A DNA stretch of 64,000 nt, from positions 1,133,942-1,197,941 of the forward strand of contig NC_018870.1 in NCBI RefSeq assembly GCF_000305935.1, in the 5' to 3' direction. Below the pieces are notes generated by a model, which saw nothing but the letters and a program-made list of their open reading frames with translations, was not told the DNA's origin and did no database searches. Origin of the DNA: Thermacetogenium phaeum DSM 12270. Its GTDB lineage: Bacteria > Bacillota > DSM-12270 > Thermacetogeniales > Thermacetogeniaceae. Made by a program: the position numbers and the translations under genes. Below, one piece after another: positions 1 to 9,714 of this stretch (position 1 is its first letter; each line of letters opens with the position of its first letter).

Positions 1-21
1 GAACATAAGTTAGGATGCTAC

Positions 22-46
22 GGCGCCTTATTGCGAGGCGCCTTTT
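22..46 (+). terminator. Intrinsic terminator of an upstream unit
   Basis: A 7-bp GC-rich stem (GGCGCCT with AGGCGCC) is followed by four T. It lies at the left edge, so the gene it ends is outside the window. Confidence 0.6.
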
Positions 47-55
47 AGTTCCCCC

Positions 56-236
56 ACATTGCCTGTCGAGCCGAGTGGGAACAAAACCCACGCTGCCTAA
101 CCAGGAGCCGGACAGAACGACAGGGTAGTACGAGAGGGGGGACCTGTCCTTAGAGACGAGATCTGCCGGCATCCGAAGTTGAGACCGGGAACGCGTGGTG
201 GGGTCGGGTACTACCTGCCAGATTTCCGCCTTTTTT
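56..236 (+). other. Unassigned structured intergenic stretch, possible small RNA
   Basis: No convincing ORF. Several pairings are visible: CTGTC near 62 with GACAG near 112, enclosing a GTGGG/CCCAC hairpin; GACAGG with CCTGTC around 120-150; and an 8-bp long-range pairing of GGTAGTAC (about 125-132) with GTACTACC (about 208-215). The stretch ends in a run of six T (231-236), as an independent transcript would. The loop AGTACGAGA resembles a bulged-G (sarcin-ricin type) motif. I do not recognise 6S, SRP, tmRNA, RNase P or a known riboswitch. Strand is inferred from the T-run and is uncertain. Confidence 0.3.
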
Positions 237-237
237 G

Positions 238-267
238 TTGCTTGCAATCGATCATATGTGTTATACT
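238..267 (+). promoter_or_regulatory. Putative rpsB operon promoter
   Basis: TTGCTT (238-243) and TATACT (262-267) are separated by 18 bp, a good sigma-A-type match 106 bp upstream of rpsB. Confidence 0.6.
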
Positions 268-286
268 ATCGGTTGGCAAAAACACA

Positions 287-345
287 CGCCGCTAGCAGTG
301 GGATGGTGGTCCCCTTGATGGGGTCCATCCTGCTATGAATGGCGG
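287..345 (+). promoter_or_regulatory. rpsB leader hairpin, possible S2 autoregulatory element
   Basis: A long stem-loop lies in the rpsB 5' UTR: AGCAG/CTGCT, then GGATGG/CCATCC, then a CCCC/GGGG tip, all enclosed by CGCC (287-290) and GGCG (341-344). It ends shortly before the Shine-Dalgarno. Ribosomal protein S2 leaders are known in other bacteria; that this one binds S2 is inference. Confidence 0.45.
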
Positions 346-372
346 TGGAGGAAAAACCAAAGGAGGATCTCA

Positions 373-1122
373 ATGGCAATAATATCCATGAAGCAGCTGC
401 TGGAAGCAGGGGTACACTTCGGACACCAGACTAGGCGCTGGAATCCTAAAATGGCTCCCTACATCTTTACAGAGCGGAACGGAATCTACATCATCGATCT
501 CCAGAAGACGGTCAAGAAAATGGAGGAGGCTTACAACTTCATCAAAGAAGTGGTAAGCGAGGGAAAAAGCGTGCTTTTCGTGGGGACCAAAAAACAGGCC
601 CAGGATTCTGTCAGAGAAGAAGCAGAAAGATGTGGAATGTTTTATGTGAATGTAAGATGGCTGGGGGGAATGCTCACCAATTTCCAGACCATAAGAAAAC
701 GGATTGAGCGGCTGCGTGAGCTCGAAAAGATGGAGGAGACGGGGCATTTTGAACTGCTTCCCAAAAAAGAGGTTACCAAACTCCAGGCGGAAAAGGAAAA
801 GCTGCTTCGCTTTTTGGGGGGAATTAAGGATATGGATGAACTTCCGGGGGCGCTCTTTATTGTCGATACCCGGAAGGAGCATATTGCTGTTTGTGAAGCC
901 AGAAAACTGGGAATACCTACAGTAGGGATAGTCGATACAAACTGCGACCCGGATGAAATCGATTATGTTATTCCCGGCAATGATGATGCAATCAGAGCTG
1001 TGCGCCTGTTAACTTCCAAAATTGCCGATGCTGTTCTCGAAGCCAAGCAGGGAGAACAGGACCAAGAACATGACCAAGAACAGGAGCAAGAACAGGAACA
1101 AGAGTTAACCGATCAAGTTTAA
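373..1122 (+). CDS. rpsB: 30S ribosomal protein S2
   Basis: Structural protein of the small ribosomal subunit. The 249-residue product starts [20 protein letters not shown] and carries the family blocks RRWNPKM, IDLQKT and FVGTKKQA. The ATG follows an AAAGGAGG site. The body matches usual S2 length; the last ~22 residues are an added glutamate/glutamine-rich tail encoded by a nearly repetitive GAACAG/CAAGAG tract (about 1054-1110), which is atypical and probably disordered. It is first in rpsB-tsf-pyrH-frr, a standard bacterial order, behind its own promoter and leader hairpin. Confidence 0.98.
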   Translation: MAIISMKQLLEAGVHFGHQTRRWNPKMAPYIFTERNGIYIIDLQKTVKKMEEAYNFIKEVVSEGKSVLFVGTKKQAQDSVREEAERCGMFYVNVRWLGGMLTNFQTIRKRIERLRELEKMEETGHFELLPKKEVTKLQAEKEKLLRFLGGIKDMDELPGALFIVDTRKEHIAVCEARKLGIPTVGIVDTNCDPDEIDYVIPGNDDAIRAVRLLTSKIADAVLEAKQGEQDQEHDQEQEQEQEQELTDQV

Positions 1123-1143
1123 GAGGGAAGTGGAGGGATTTCT

Positions 1144-1740
1144 TTGATAAAGGCTGAACAGGTTAAAGAGTTGCGTGAGCGCACAGGTGCCGGAATGATG
1201 GACTGTAAGAAAGCCCTTACGGAAACAAACGGAGACCTGGAGAAGGCGATTATTTACCTGCGCGAACACGGCCTTGCGGCGGCGGCTAAGAAGGCGGGAA
1301 GGGCGACCAAAGACGGAAAGATTGAAGCCTATATCCATGCTGGGGGGAAGCTGGGCGTCCTCATTGAGGTCAACTGTGAGACCGATTTTGTCGCTAAAAC
1401 AGAAGATTACCAGCACCTCTGCCGGGAACTGGCAATGCAGGTGGCTGCGGCCAACCCTCTCTTTGTAGACCGTCAAGACGTGCCGCCAGAGCGAATTGAG
1501 AATGAAAAAAAGATTTATGAAACTCAGGCCAGAAACGAGGGGAAACCCGAAAAGGTAATTGAGAAGATTGTATCCGGAAGGCTGGAGAAGTTCTACCAGG
1601 AGGTTTGCCTTCTCGATCAGCCTTACATCAGGGATCCAGACCGCACCGTTAGGGAACTCATTAATGAGTACATCGCTAAGTTAGGGGAAAATATCGTTGT
1701 TCGCCGTTTTTGCCGCTTCCGTTTGGGCGAAGAAGGGTAA
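1144..1740 (+). CDS. tsf: Translation elongation factor Ts
   Basis: Nucleotide exchange factor that regenerates EF-Tu-GTP. The N-terminal UBA-like segment VKELRERTGAGMMDCKKAL and the core block GVLIEVNCETDFVA identify the family. At 198 residues it is the short form with a reduced core, as in several thermophiles and some Clostridia, rather than the ~280-residue E. coli form. The start is TTG, chosen because GGAGGG lies about 7 nt upstream and the protein begins at the expected residue. It sits 21 bp after rpsB and is probably cotranscribed. Confidence 0.97.
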   Translation: MIKAEQVKELRERTGAGMMDCKKALTETNGDLEKAIIYLREHGLAAAAKKAGRATKDGKIEAYIHAGGKLGVLIEVNCETDFVAKTEDYQHLCRELAMQVAAANPLFVDRQDVPPERIENEKKIYETQARNEGKPEKVIEKIVSGRLEKFYQEVCLLDQPYIRDPDRTVRELINEYIAKLGENIVVRRFCRFRLGEEG

Positions 1741-1778
1741 AATCTGATCCAGAGAAAGGATTTTACGCTTCAACGTAG

Positions 1779-3087
<1,309 letters not shown>

Positions 3088-3093
3088 GGTGGG

Positions 3094-3330
3094 ATGATCC
3101 CTTTGCGGGAAATGGCTGCAGGCAGCGCGCCTGAGTTACCCGATGTAGTAGGTTTTCTATATGAAGAAGGGCTGGAGATTTTGCAGGGGGCGGGATACCT
3201 GGTGGAAGCAGCTTTTGTTCATTTGGATTCGGGCAAGCGGGCCAGGATTTTGCGGCAGAGGCTGAAAGAAGGGAGAACCGTCGAGTTAATCGTTGGGTGT
3301 GAGTTTTATGATGATCCAGCACTGAAATAA
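3094..3330 (+). CDS. Small PASTA-like protein of unknown function
   Basis: The 78-residue protein starts 6 bp after frr behind GAGGTGGG. Residues ~14-70 (PELPDVVGFLYEEGLEIL, then VELIVG) follow the pattern of a single PASTA domain, the penicillin/muropeptide-binding module, but without a transmembrane segment, kinase or PBP partner. No signal peptide is visible, so it is probably cytoplasmic. The role is unknown; the PASTA resemblance is a pattern match, not proof. It is sandwiched between frr and a ferredoxin gene ahead of uppS. Confidence 0.75.
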   Translation: MIPLREMAAGSAPELPDVVGFLYEEGLEILQGAGYLVEAAFVHLDSGKRARILRQRLKEGRTVELIVGCEFYDDPALK

Positions 3331-3343
3331 GGGGGTGAATATA

Positions 3344-3514
3344 GTGGGATACAGAATCACTGATAAGTGTGAGGCCTGCGGGAGCTGCATGGATGAATGC
3401 CCGAATGATGCAATTATGGAAGTTGATGGCGTATATAAAATAGATCCGGAAAAATGCGAAGATTGCGGAACTTGCATTGATGTTTGCCCGAATGACGCAA
3501 TTGTTGAAGAATGA
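3344..3514 (+). CDS. 2[4Fe-4S] ferredoxin
   Basis: The 56-residue product has two classical cluster motifs, CEACGSCMDECP and CEDCGTCIDVCP, each CxxCxxCxxxCP, in the internal repeat typical of clostridial ferredoxins. It is a low-potential cytoplasmic electron carrier. The GTG start follows GGGGGTGA by about 5 nt. It lies upstream of the MEP-pathway genes dxr and ispG; IspG needs a low-potential reductant, so supply of electrons to isoprenoid synthesis is possible but inferred. A terminator follows 17 bp after the stop. Confidence 0.92.
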   Translation: MGYRITDKCEACGSCMDECPNDAIMEVDGVYKIDPEKCEDCGTCIDVCPNDAIVEE

Positions 3515-3530
3515 CAGAAATCGACAGGTT

Positions 3531-3552
3531 CCCCCTCTAAGAGGGGGTTTTT
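3531..3552 (+). terminator. Intrinsic terminator after ferredoxin
   Basis: Stem CCCCCTC / GAGGGGG with a 3-nt loop and five T. The 3' arm also supplies the only purine-rich site before uppS, so termination and uppS translation may compete. Confidence 0.75.
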
Positions 3553-3558
3553 CTTAAT

Positions 3559-4356
3559 ATGAAGAAACAGGGGCGACAGGTTCTGATGGGTTTTTTTTAT
3601 CTCGAAAAGATCTTTGGTAAGCAAAGAGCACGAAAGCTTCGAAAGAAACTGGACAGGTCGCGTTTGCCAAAGCATGTTGCTATCATTATGGACGGCAACG
3701 GCCGTTGGGCACAAAGGCGGGGATTACCGCGTGCCCTGGGACACCGCGCTGGGATGGAGTCACTGCGCACAGTCGTGGAGCTTTGCCTGGAACTAGGGAT
3801 ACAAGTGCTAACAGTTTACGCTTTTTCGACGGAAAACTGGAAAAGGCCTCAGGAGGAGGTCAAACTCCTCATGGATTTATTACATGAATATATTCAGAAT
3901 GAGCTTGATGAGCTGCACCATCAAGGGGTGCAGGTAAGGGCTGTCGGTCGGCTGAACGAACTGCCGTCCCGTGCCTGGCAGGAAGTGGTCAGAGCAATGA
4001 AGGTAACTGCCGCCAACAGCAAAATGACGTTGAATATCGCTTTGAATTACGGCGGCAGGGGGGAAATTGTCGACGCAACGAGGCGGATCGCCGAGCTGGC
4101 TCGGAAAGGGAAACTTCATCCTGAGGAAATTACCGAAAACCTCTTTCAAGAGCATCTCTATGCCGCAGATCTTCCCGATCCTGATCTCTTGATAAGACCA
4201 GCCGGAGAGCTGCGGGTGAGCAATTTCCTTCTTTGGCAGATAGCCTATACTGAATTTTACTTCACCCGGGTCAACTGGCCGGACTTTCGGGAAGAGGAAT
4301 TCTTGCTGGCTTTGATTTCGTATCAAAATCGGAAGCGCCGTTTTGGAGGGCTTTGA
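3559..4356 (+). CDS. uppS: Isoprenyl (undecaprenyl) diphosphate synthase
   Basis: Cis-prenyltransferase that elongates farnesyl-PP with IPP to the C55 lipid carrier for peptidoglycan. Diagnostic blocks: HVAIIMDGNGRWAQ with the catalytic Asp, the GHRAG segment, FSTENWKRP, NYGGRGEI, and RPAGELRVSNFLLWQ near the C-terminus. The length of 265 aa is usual. The start at 3559 has only the terminator-derived GAGGGGG 11 nt upstream; an ATG at 3586 is the alternative. Its 3' end overlaps the putative ribosome site of cdsA. Confidence 0.95.
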   Translation: MKKQGRQVLMGFFYLEKIFGKQRARKLRKKLDRSRLPKHVAIIMDGNGRWAQRRGLPRALGHRAGMESLRTVVELCLELGIQVLTVYAFSTENWKRPQEEVKLLMDLLHEYIQNELDELHHQGVQVRAVGRLNELPSRAWQEVVRAMKVTAANSKMTLNIALNYGGRGEIVDATRRIAELARKGKLHPEEITENLFQEHLYAADLPDPDLLIRPAGELRVSNFLLWQIAYTEFYFTRVNWPDFREEEFLLALISYQNRKRRFGGL

Positions 4357-4372
4357 GGAGGAGTCGCTGCTC

Positions 4373-5179
4373 TTGCTCCGGGAAAGAGTTATCAGCACCA
4401 TCATCGGCATACCCGTTATTTTCTATTTGGTTTATGAAGGAAAAATCCTCTTCCTCTTGTTTATTATAGTTCTGGCAATTCTCGCCCAGTATGAGTTAAA
4501 CCGGATCTTTGCCGGAATGGGTTATCGTATCCCCCGATTTTTGCCGGTAAGCGGCAGTGTCCTTTTCCCTTTTCTTGCCTTTTACGCCCCAAATGGACGA
4601 GAGAGCAACTATATCCTGGCAGCCGTGACGGTGTTTTTGCTGTTACATCTTATGACCCTGATGTTTCTTTTCCCGAGATACAAGGCAGGAGAAATCGCAG
4701 CGTCTTTTTTGGGAGGATGCTACTGCAGCCTCTTATTGAGCTACTTGATTCTGATCAGGAAGATGGATGGATACGGTTTTCATTATCTCTTGATGGTTTT
4801 CATTCTTACCTGGTGCTGTGACATTGGGGCTTACATAAGCGGTCGCCTGCGAGGGCGAAAGGCATTATGCCCTCTTGTAAGCCCGGGGAAGACCCTGGAG
4901 GGTGCTGTAGGGGGATTGTTTTTCTGTGTTCTTGCGGCCGTCTCGTATCACTATTTTTATCCACATCTCTTCTCCTATCCGCTGATGATCCTGATCGGCG
5001 TAATCATCGGGGGCGCTGTGGAAATAGGTGACCTGGTGGAATCATCCCTAAAACGGCTGGGAAAGATTAAGGATTCCGGGGATCTCATTCCGGGACACGG
5101 GGGGGTTCTGGACCGCTTCGATGGTCTTCTCTTCAGCGCTCCTGTGGCATATATTTGCATTAAATTGTTATCCTTATAA
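4373..5179 (+). CDS. cdsA: Phosphatidate cytidylyltransferase
   Basis: Makes CDP-diacylglycerol from phosphatidate and CTP, the branch point of phospholipid synthesis; multi-spanning membrane enzyme. The C-terminal signature is visible as SPGKTLEGAVGG, then KRLGKIKDSGDLIPGHGG and LDRFDGLLF. About eight hydrophobic segments precede and surround it. TTG at 4373 is chosen because GAGGAGGAG ends about 9 nt upstream; an earlier TTG at 4343 lacks this. It directly follows uppS. Confidence 0.93.
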   Translation: MLRERVISTIIGIPVIFYLVYEGKILFLLFIIVLAILAQYELNRIFAGMGYRIPRFLPVSGSVLFPFLAFYAPNGRESNYILAAVTVFLLLHLMTLMFLFPRYKAGEIAASFLGGCYCSLLLSYLILIRKMDGYGFHYLLMVFILTWCCDIGAYISGRLRGRKALCPLVSPGKTLEGAVGGLFFCVLAAVSYHYFYPHLFSYPLMILIGVIIGGAVEIGDLVESSLKRLGKIKDSGDLIPGHGGVLDRFDGLLFSAPVAYICIKLLSL

Positions 5180-5191
5180 GAGGTGGAGATT

Positions 5192-6271
5192 TTGTCCCCT
5201 TTGATGGAAAGAGCGTTGCTTCTTTTATTAAGGACCGCTACGATCCTGCTCACCGTTGCGGGGGTCTACTTTTTTGTGCGCTACTTCTGGCCTTTAGTGT
5301 CGGGCATGATCGCAACGGGTATCAAGATTATTCTGCCTTTTGTAGTCGCCTATATTGTTGCCGCTGTTCTCAATCCGGTAGTTGTTTATCTGGAAAGACG
5401 CCTGCGGTTACCGAGGACACCGGGAACGCTGCTGACGCTGGCAGTTTTCCTTATTATTCTGGGAGGAGCCATTTATCTTCTTTTTTCCAATCTGATCCAA
5501 GAGCTCCTCGACCTCTCCCAAAACCTGGGCACTCTCTCTCAAGACCTGAGCAGTTGGAGGTTCAATCTCCTCTTGCAGCAGCTTCAGTTGCTGCTTGCCA
5601 GGCTGAATCTTCCAGCCGATTTTATCCGGGAAACGGGGGAAGATCTCCTGGAGATCTTAAAAAACTTTGTGACCGTTTTTTCCAGGCAGATTTTTTATCT
5701 GGTCACAGCCCTGCCTCAATACTTTATTTTGCTGGTAGTGACCGTTATCGCCAGTTTCTTTTTCACCAGGGACTACGAGGTGATCAAAACGAATTTTTTT
5801 AAATTTGTTCCTGATCACTGGCAGGGAGGAATCAGGCGGGTCGGGAAAGGTTTACATAAAGCATTGTTTGGTTACTTAAAGGCGGAACTTTTGCTTATTA
5901 GCATCACCGGGCTGGAGAGTGCAATCGGCCTTACACTGCTGGGAGTGAGGTATGCCCTCCTGGTTGCCCTGCTGGTAGCCATCCTGGATCTGTTGCCGGT
6001 CGTAGGCCCTGGTGCCATCTTTATTCCGTGGGGACTCTGGATGATCTTTACAGGCAGTGTACGGTTTGGGATTGGTCTGTTGATCCTTTATGGTATAATT
6101 GTCATCGTCAGGCAGATTCTCGAACCGAAGGTGCTCGGTGAGAGCATCGGCCTCTACCCGCTGACGACGTTGATGGCTCTCTATTTTGGAATCTCCCTGC
6201 TCGGCTTCTGGGGGCTGATCCTGGGACCAGCCGCGGTTATAGCCTATAAAGCCTTCGTGGATAAGGATTAG
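5192..6271 (+). CDS. AI-2E/YtvI-family membrane permease
   Basis: About 359 residues with roughly seven to eight hydrophobic segments and the PF01594-type C-terminal block LLPVVGPGAIFIPWG, then EPKVLGESIGLYPL. In spore formers this family includes the sporulation membrane protein YtvI, but other members export small molecules, so the substrate is unknown. The TTG at 5192 follows AGGTGGAG closely; an ATG at 5204 is the alternative. It sits 12 bp after cdsA. The 6272-6390 gap that follows has only a GGCCTT/AAGGCC hairpin near 6310-6325 without a clear T-run. Confidence 0.85.
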   Translation: MSPLMERALLLLLRTATILLTVAGVYFFVRYFWPLVSGMIATGIKIILPFVVAYIVAAVLNPVVVYLERRLRLPRTPGTLLTLAVFLIILGGAIYLLFSNLIQELLDLSQNLGTLSQDLSSWRFNLLLQQLQLLLARLNLPADFIRETGEDLLEILKNFVTVFSRQIFYLVTALPQYFILLVVTVIASFFFTRDYEVIKTNFFKFVPDHWQGGIRRVGKGLHKALFGYLKAELLLISITGLESAIGLTLLGVRYALLVALLVAILDLLPVVGPGAIFIPWGLWMIFTGSVRFGIGLLILYGIIVIVRQILEPKVLGESIGLYPLTTLMALYFGISLLGFWGLILGPAAVIAYKAFVDKD

Positions 6272-6390
6272 AATAGAAATTCGTTCTGGAGAGATGAATA
6301 ACGACTGCCGGCCTTCAAAAAGGCCAGTGCTCGCCCAATTCTAGAGCTTAAGACTTCTACATGCTGCTAGCCATTAAGGGAGTTGGCAAG

Positions 6391-7560
6391 ATGAAAAAGA
6401 ATGTTGTTATATTGGGTTCTACCGGCTCGATCGGAAAACAGGCTCTGGAAGTAATAGGGTGGCACCGGGGTTCCCTGCGAGTGTTCGGTCTTGCCGCTTA
6501 CAGGAATATCGAACTGCTAGAGGAACAGGTGAGGGCGTTTGATGTTCCTTATGCCGCCGTTGGAGAGGAGGCGGCTGCAAAAGTGCTGCAGGAACGCCTG
6601 AAGGATGTGAGAACCACCTGTTTGGTGGGAGAAGCCGGCCTGCTGGAACTGGTACGGCATCCCGAAGCCGATCTCGTCCTCGTAGCCGTGAGTGGGACGG
6701 CAGGTCTGCGCCCTACCCTGGAAGCCATCTCTCAAAGAAAGCCGGTTGCCCTGGCCAACAAGGAAACGCTGGTTGCCGGTGGGAGTCTGGTTATGAAGGC
6801 GGCTTTGGCCAATGGCGTTCCGGTTATTCCTGTAGACAGCGAGCACTCGGCCATCCATCAGTGTCTGAACAATGAGAACAGAAATGATGTGGCAAAATTG
6901 ATTATTACCGGTTCTGGGGGGCCGTTCAGAGAAGCATCCTTTGAGGAATTGCAGAAGGTGACACCGGAAGCTGCACTGCGCCATCCGACCTGGCAGATGG
7001 GCACTAAGATAACCATTGATTCGGCTACCTTGATGAACAAAGGCCTGGAAGTGATTGAGGCCAGATGGCTCTTTGAGGTCGATTACGACAGGATCGAAGT
7101 TATAATTCATCCTCAAAGCATTGTTCACAGTCTCGTTGCCTATAAGGATGGTGCTGTTCTGGCTCAGCTTGGATGGCCTGATATGAGGGTACCGATTCAG
7201 TATGCCCTTTTTTACCCGGAGCGCAGGAGCAATAACCTGAAGCAGCTCGATCTCGCCAGCGTTAGGAGTTTGACTTTTGAAAAGCCCGATCTCAAACGTT
7301 TTCCCTGCTTGCGATTGGCCTACGAAGCTGGTAAAATCGGAGGAACGATGCCTGCGGTTATGAATGCAGCCAATGAAATAGCTGTTTTTTCTTTCCTGAA
7401 AGGGGAGATTCCGTTTATGTCGATTTCCGCCGTGATCGCCGAGTGCATGGAGTTGCATATACCTCAAACCGGTGAACCGGACCTTGATGGGATTCTGGCG
7501 GCTGACCGCTGGAGCAGAGAGCAGGCGAAAAAAGTAATCAAAGATAGACATGGCGGTTAA
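6391..7560 (+). CDS. dxr: 1-deoxy-D-xylulose 5-phosphate reductoisomerase
   Basis: Second step of the MEP isoprenoid pathway, converting DXP to MEP with NADPH. Seen: nucleotide-binding GSTGSIGKQALEVI, NKETLVAGG, the metal/substrate segment SEHSAIHQCL, SGGPFR, and HPTWQMGTKITIDSATLMNK. About 389 residues, normal length. ATG at 6391 is preferred to the in-frame ATG at 6361 because AAGGGAG lies 8 nt upstream and the Rossmann motif then begins at the expected position. The partner enzyme ispG is two genes downstream. Confidence 0.97.
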   Translation: MKKNVVILGSTGSIGKQALEVIGWHRGSLRVFGLAAYRNIELLEEQVRAFDVPYAAVGEEAAAKVLQERLKDVRTTCLVGEAGLLELVRHPEADLVLVAVSGTAGLRPTLEAISQRKPVALANKETLVAGGSLVMKAALANGVPVIPVDSEHSAIHQCLNNENRNDVAKLIITGSGGPFREASFEELQKVTPEAALRHPTWQMGTKITIDSATLMNKGLEVIEARWLFEVDYDRIEVIIHPQSIVHSLVAYKDGAVLAQLGWPDMRVPIQYALFYPERRSNNLKQLDLASVRSLTFEKPDLKRFPCLRLAYEAGKIGGTMPAVMNAANEIAVFSFLKGEIPFMSISAVIAECMELHIPQTGEPDLDGILAADRWSREQAKKVIKDRHGG

Positions 7561-7583
7561 ATTCGATTCTTAGGAGGTTCCAA

Positions 7584-8618
7584 GTGTTCATCATTATTGC
7601 TGTTTTGATCTTTGCCTTTTTGATAGTTGTTCATGAACTCGGTCATTTTTTGGTTGCCAAAATGGTAGGTATCCAGGTTGATGAGTTCAGCATCGGTTTT
7701 GGGCCGAAGCTACTGGGCTACCGCGGCCGGGGGGATACAGTCTACTCCCTGCGCCTCTTGCCCCTGGGCGGATACGTCCGGATGGCGGGCATGGACCCCA
7801 AAGAAGATGACCGTATCAACGGCTTTAATAAAAAGCCGCTGAGGGATCGTTTTGCGGTCATCTCCGCCGGTTCGGTGATGAATTTTGTGACCGCTATCTT
7901 CCTTTTCTTTTTGACGTTTAGTTTAATAGGAGTTCCTGCGCCCTCGAATTCCAACACCATCGGGGATGTTGTTCCGGGGAGCCCCGCAGCTCAGGCAGGT
8001 TTAAGGGCTGGGGACAGGATTGTTATGGTAGACGGCCTTCCGACGCAGAACTGGGAGGATGTTGCGGGCGGCATTAGAAGAGGTGGGCAGCGGGAAATCA
8101 GTCTCACTGTGGAGCGCAATGGTGAATCGTTCGCCGTTTTGGTGACCCCTCGTTACGATCCCCAGCTGAATATGGTTCAGATAGGTATCAAGCAGCATAT
8201 TATCTGGGAAAAACAGGGGTTTCTGCGGGCTGTACAACTGGGGTTGGAACAGGCTATTGGCTTTACCAGGTTGATCATTAACAGCTTGATAGGCCTTGTG
8301 ACAAAAGCGGTGCCGGCTGATGAGATTGCCGGGCCTGTGGGAATCACCAAAGCCATCGGGGACGCCGCCAGAGAGGGGCCCGGCTATTTGCTGACATTTA
8401 CGGCTGTCTTAGGAATTAACCTGGCTCTTATCAACCTGCTTCCCATTCCGGCCCTTGACGGGAGCAAACTCATGTTCTTGTTGATCGAGGGCCTGCGGGG
8501 GAAGCCGGTTGACCCTGAAAAGGAAAATTTCGTACATCTGATCGGTTTTGCCATTCTGATGGTGCTATTTTTGATCATCACCTATAATGACATCATGCGT
8601 ATCCTGACTGGGGGTTAA
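7584..8618 (+). CDS. rseP: RseP/RasP-type site-2 intramembrane zinc protease
   Basis: Membrane metalloprotease that cleaves transmembrane segments of anti-sigma factors and leftover signal peptides. HELGH at residues 17-21 lies in the first transmembrane helix; a PDZ domain spans about 120-200 (GDVVPGSPAAQAGLRAGDRI); the third zinc ligand region is NLLPIPALDG near 280-290. The length of 344 aa is typical of the one-PDZ Gram-positive form. GTG start, AGGAGG upstream. Placement between dxr and ispG is the common bacterial order. Confidence 0.95.
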   Translation: MFIIIAVLIFAFLIVVHELGHFLVAKMVGIQVDEFSIGFGPKLLGYRGRGDTVYSLRLLPLGGYVRMAGMDPKEDDRINGFNKKPLRDRFAVISAGSVMNFVTAIFLFFLTFSLIGVPAPSNSNTIGDVVPGSPAAQAGLRAGDRIVMVDGLPTQNWEDVAGGIRRGGQREISLTVERNGESFAVLVTPRYDPQLNMVQIGIKQHIIWEKQGFLRAVQLGLEQAIGFTRLIINSLIGLVTKAVPADEIAGPVGITKAIGDAAREGPGYLLTFTAVLGINLALINLLPIPALDGSKLMFLLIEGLRGKPVDPEKENFVHLIGFAILMVLFLIITYNDIMRILTGG

Positions 8619-8622
8619 TCCC

Positions 8623-9714
8623 ATGTTTGAGCGCCGTAAGACAAAGCAAGTAATGCTGGGGAAGGTGCCGATCGGCGGGGGAGCTCCCATCACGGTCCAA
8701 ACCATGGCTAAAACAGATACCAGAGACGTCGCCGCGACCGTTGCCCAGATCCGGGAACTGGAGCGCAACGGGTGTGATATCGTGCGCCTTGCTGTGCCCG
8801 ACAGGGAGGCCGCCCTTGCCTTAAAAAAAATTAAGGAGGAAACTTCGATCCCGTTGGTCGCCGACATTCACTTCGACTACCGGCTGGCCATCCTCGCCCT
8901 GGAAAGCGGCGTGGACGGGCTGCGGATCAACCCGGGCAACATCGGTGGCGAAGAAAAGGTCCGCAGTCTCACCAGAGCGGCCAAAGAGAGAAATGTTCCC
9001 ATTCGCATCGGGGTGAATATGGGTTCCCTCGAAAAAGGGATCCTTTCCCGGTATGGGAGAACCACTGCCGGCTTGGTGGAAAGCGCTCTTTCCCATGTTG
9101 CCCTTTTGGAACGGGAGGGTTATGACAACATTGTAATCTCCGTTAAAGCGACGTCTGTTCCTGTTACCATAGCCGCCTACCGGATGCTGGCGGAACGGGT
9201 CGCGTACCCCCTGCACCTGGGGGTTACAGAGGCAGGGGGGCCCTGGGCGGGGACCATTAAATCATCCATCGGTATCGGAACACTTTTGGCCGAAGGTATA
9301 GGGGATACCATCAGGGTGTCCCTGACCGCTTCACCCCTCGAAGAGGTAAGGGTTGGTTTGCAGATTCTTAAGGCACTTGGGTTGAGGGGGGGAGGAATTG
9401 AGCTGATTTCCTGCCCAACCTGCGGCCGCTGTCAGATTGATCTGGGGAGTGTCGCCCGGGCTGTAGAGCAGCGGCTGCCAGCTACAGATGAGGAGTTGCG
9501 TGTTGCCATAATGGGGTGTGCTGTCAATGGCCCTGGCGAGGCCAGGGAGGCCGATGTGGGCATTGCGGGTGGGAAAGGGTGCGGTGTCCTTTTTAAGAAA
9601 GGTAAAATGATCGGAAAGGTTCCTGAGGACAAGCTGGTAGGGGTGTTGCTTGAGGAAATCAAAAAAATACTGGAGGAAAGGAAGCAGAAGAAATGCGGGT
9701 TACACGAATGCTGA
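8623..9714 (+). CDS. ispG: 4-hydroxy-3-methylbut-2-enyl diphosphate synthase
   Basis: Penultimate MEP-pathway step, turning MEcPP into HMBPP using a [4Fe-4S] cluster and low-potential electrons. A TIM-barrel N-terminal half ([16 protein letters not shown]) is followed by the cluster ligands in SCPTCGRC (about 263-270) and [10 protein letters not shown] (about 303). The 363-residue length is the usual bacterial form. It starts four bases after rseP and overlaps proS by 22 nt, so the genes are translationally coupled. The ferredoxin at 3344 is a plausible electron donor. Confidence 0.97.
   Translation: MFERRKTKQVMLGKVPIGGGAPITVQTMAKTDTRDVAATVAQIRELERNGCDIVRLAVPDREAALALKKIKEETSIPLVADIHFDYRLAILALESGVDGLRINPGNIGGEEKVRSLTRAAKERNVPIRIGVNMGSLEKGILSRYGRTTAGLVESALSHVALLEREGYDNIVISVKATSVPVTIAAYRMLAERVAYPLHLGVTEAGGPWAGTIKSSIGIGTLLAEGIGDTIRVSLTASPLEEVRVGLQILKALGLRGGGIELISCPTCGRCQIDLGSVARAVEQRLPATDEELRVAIMGCAVNGPGEAREADVGIAGGKGCGVLFKKGKMIGKVPEDKLVGVLLEEIKKILEERKQKKCGLHEC

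Noticed and set aside
110-150. Similarity of AGTACGAGAGG to the 23S rRNA sarcin-ricin loop
   Set aside because: Flanking sequence does not match 23S rRNA; a short bulged-G motif can arise in other RNAs, so it is not a 23S fragment.
6517-7551. Long minus-strand open frame (344 codons) within dxr
   Set aside because: It lies wholly opposite a full-length conserved gene, shows no family motif and has no ribosome site; it is a by-product of dxr codon use.
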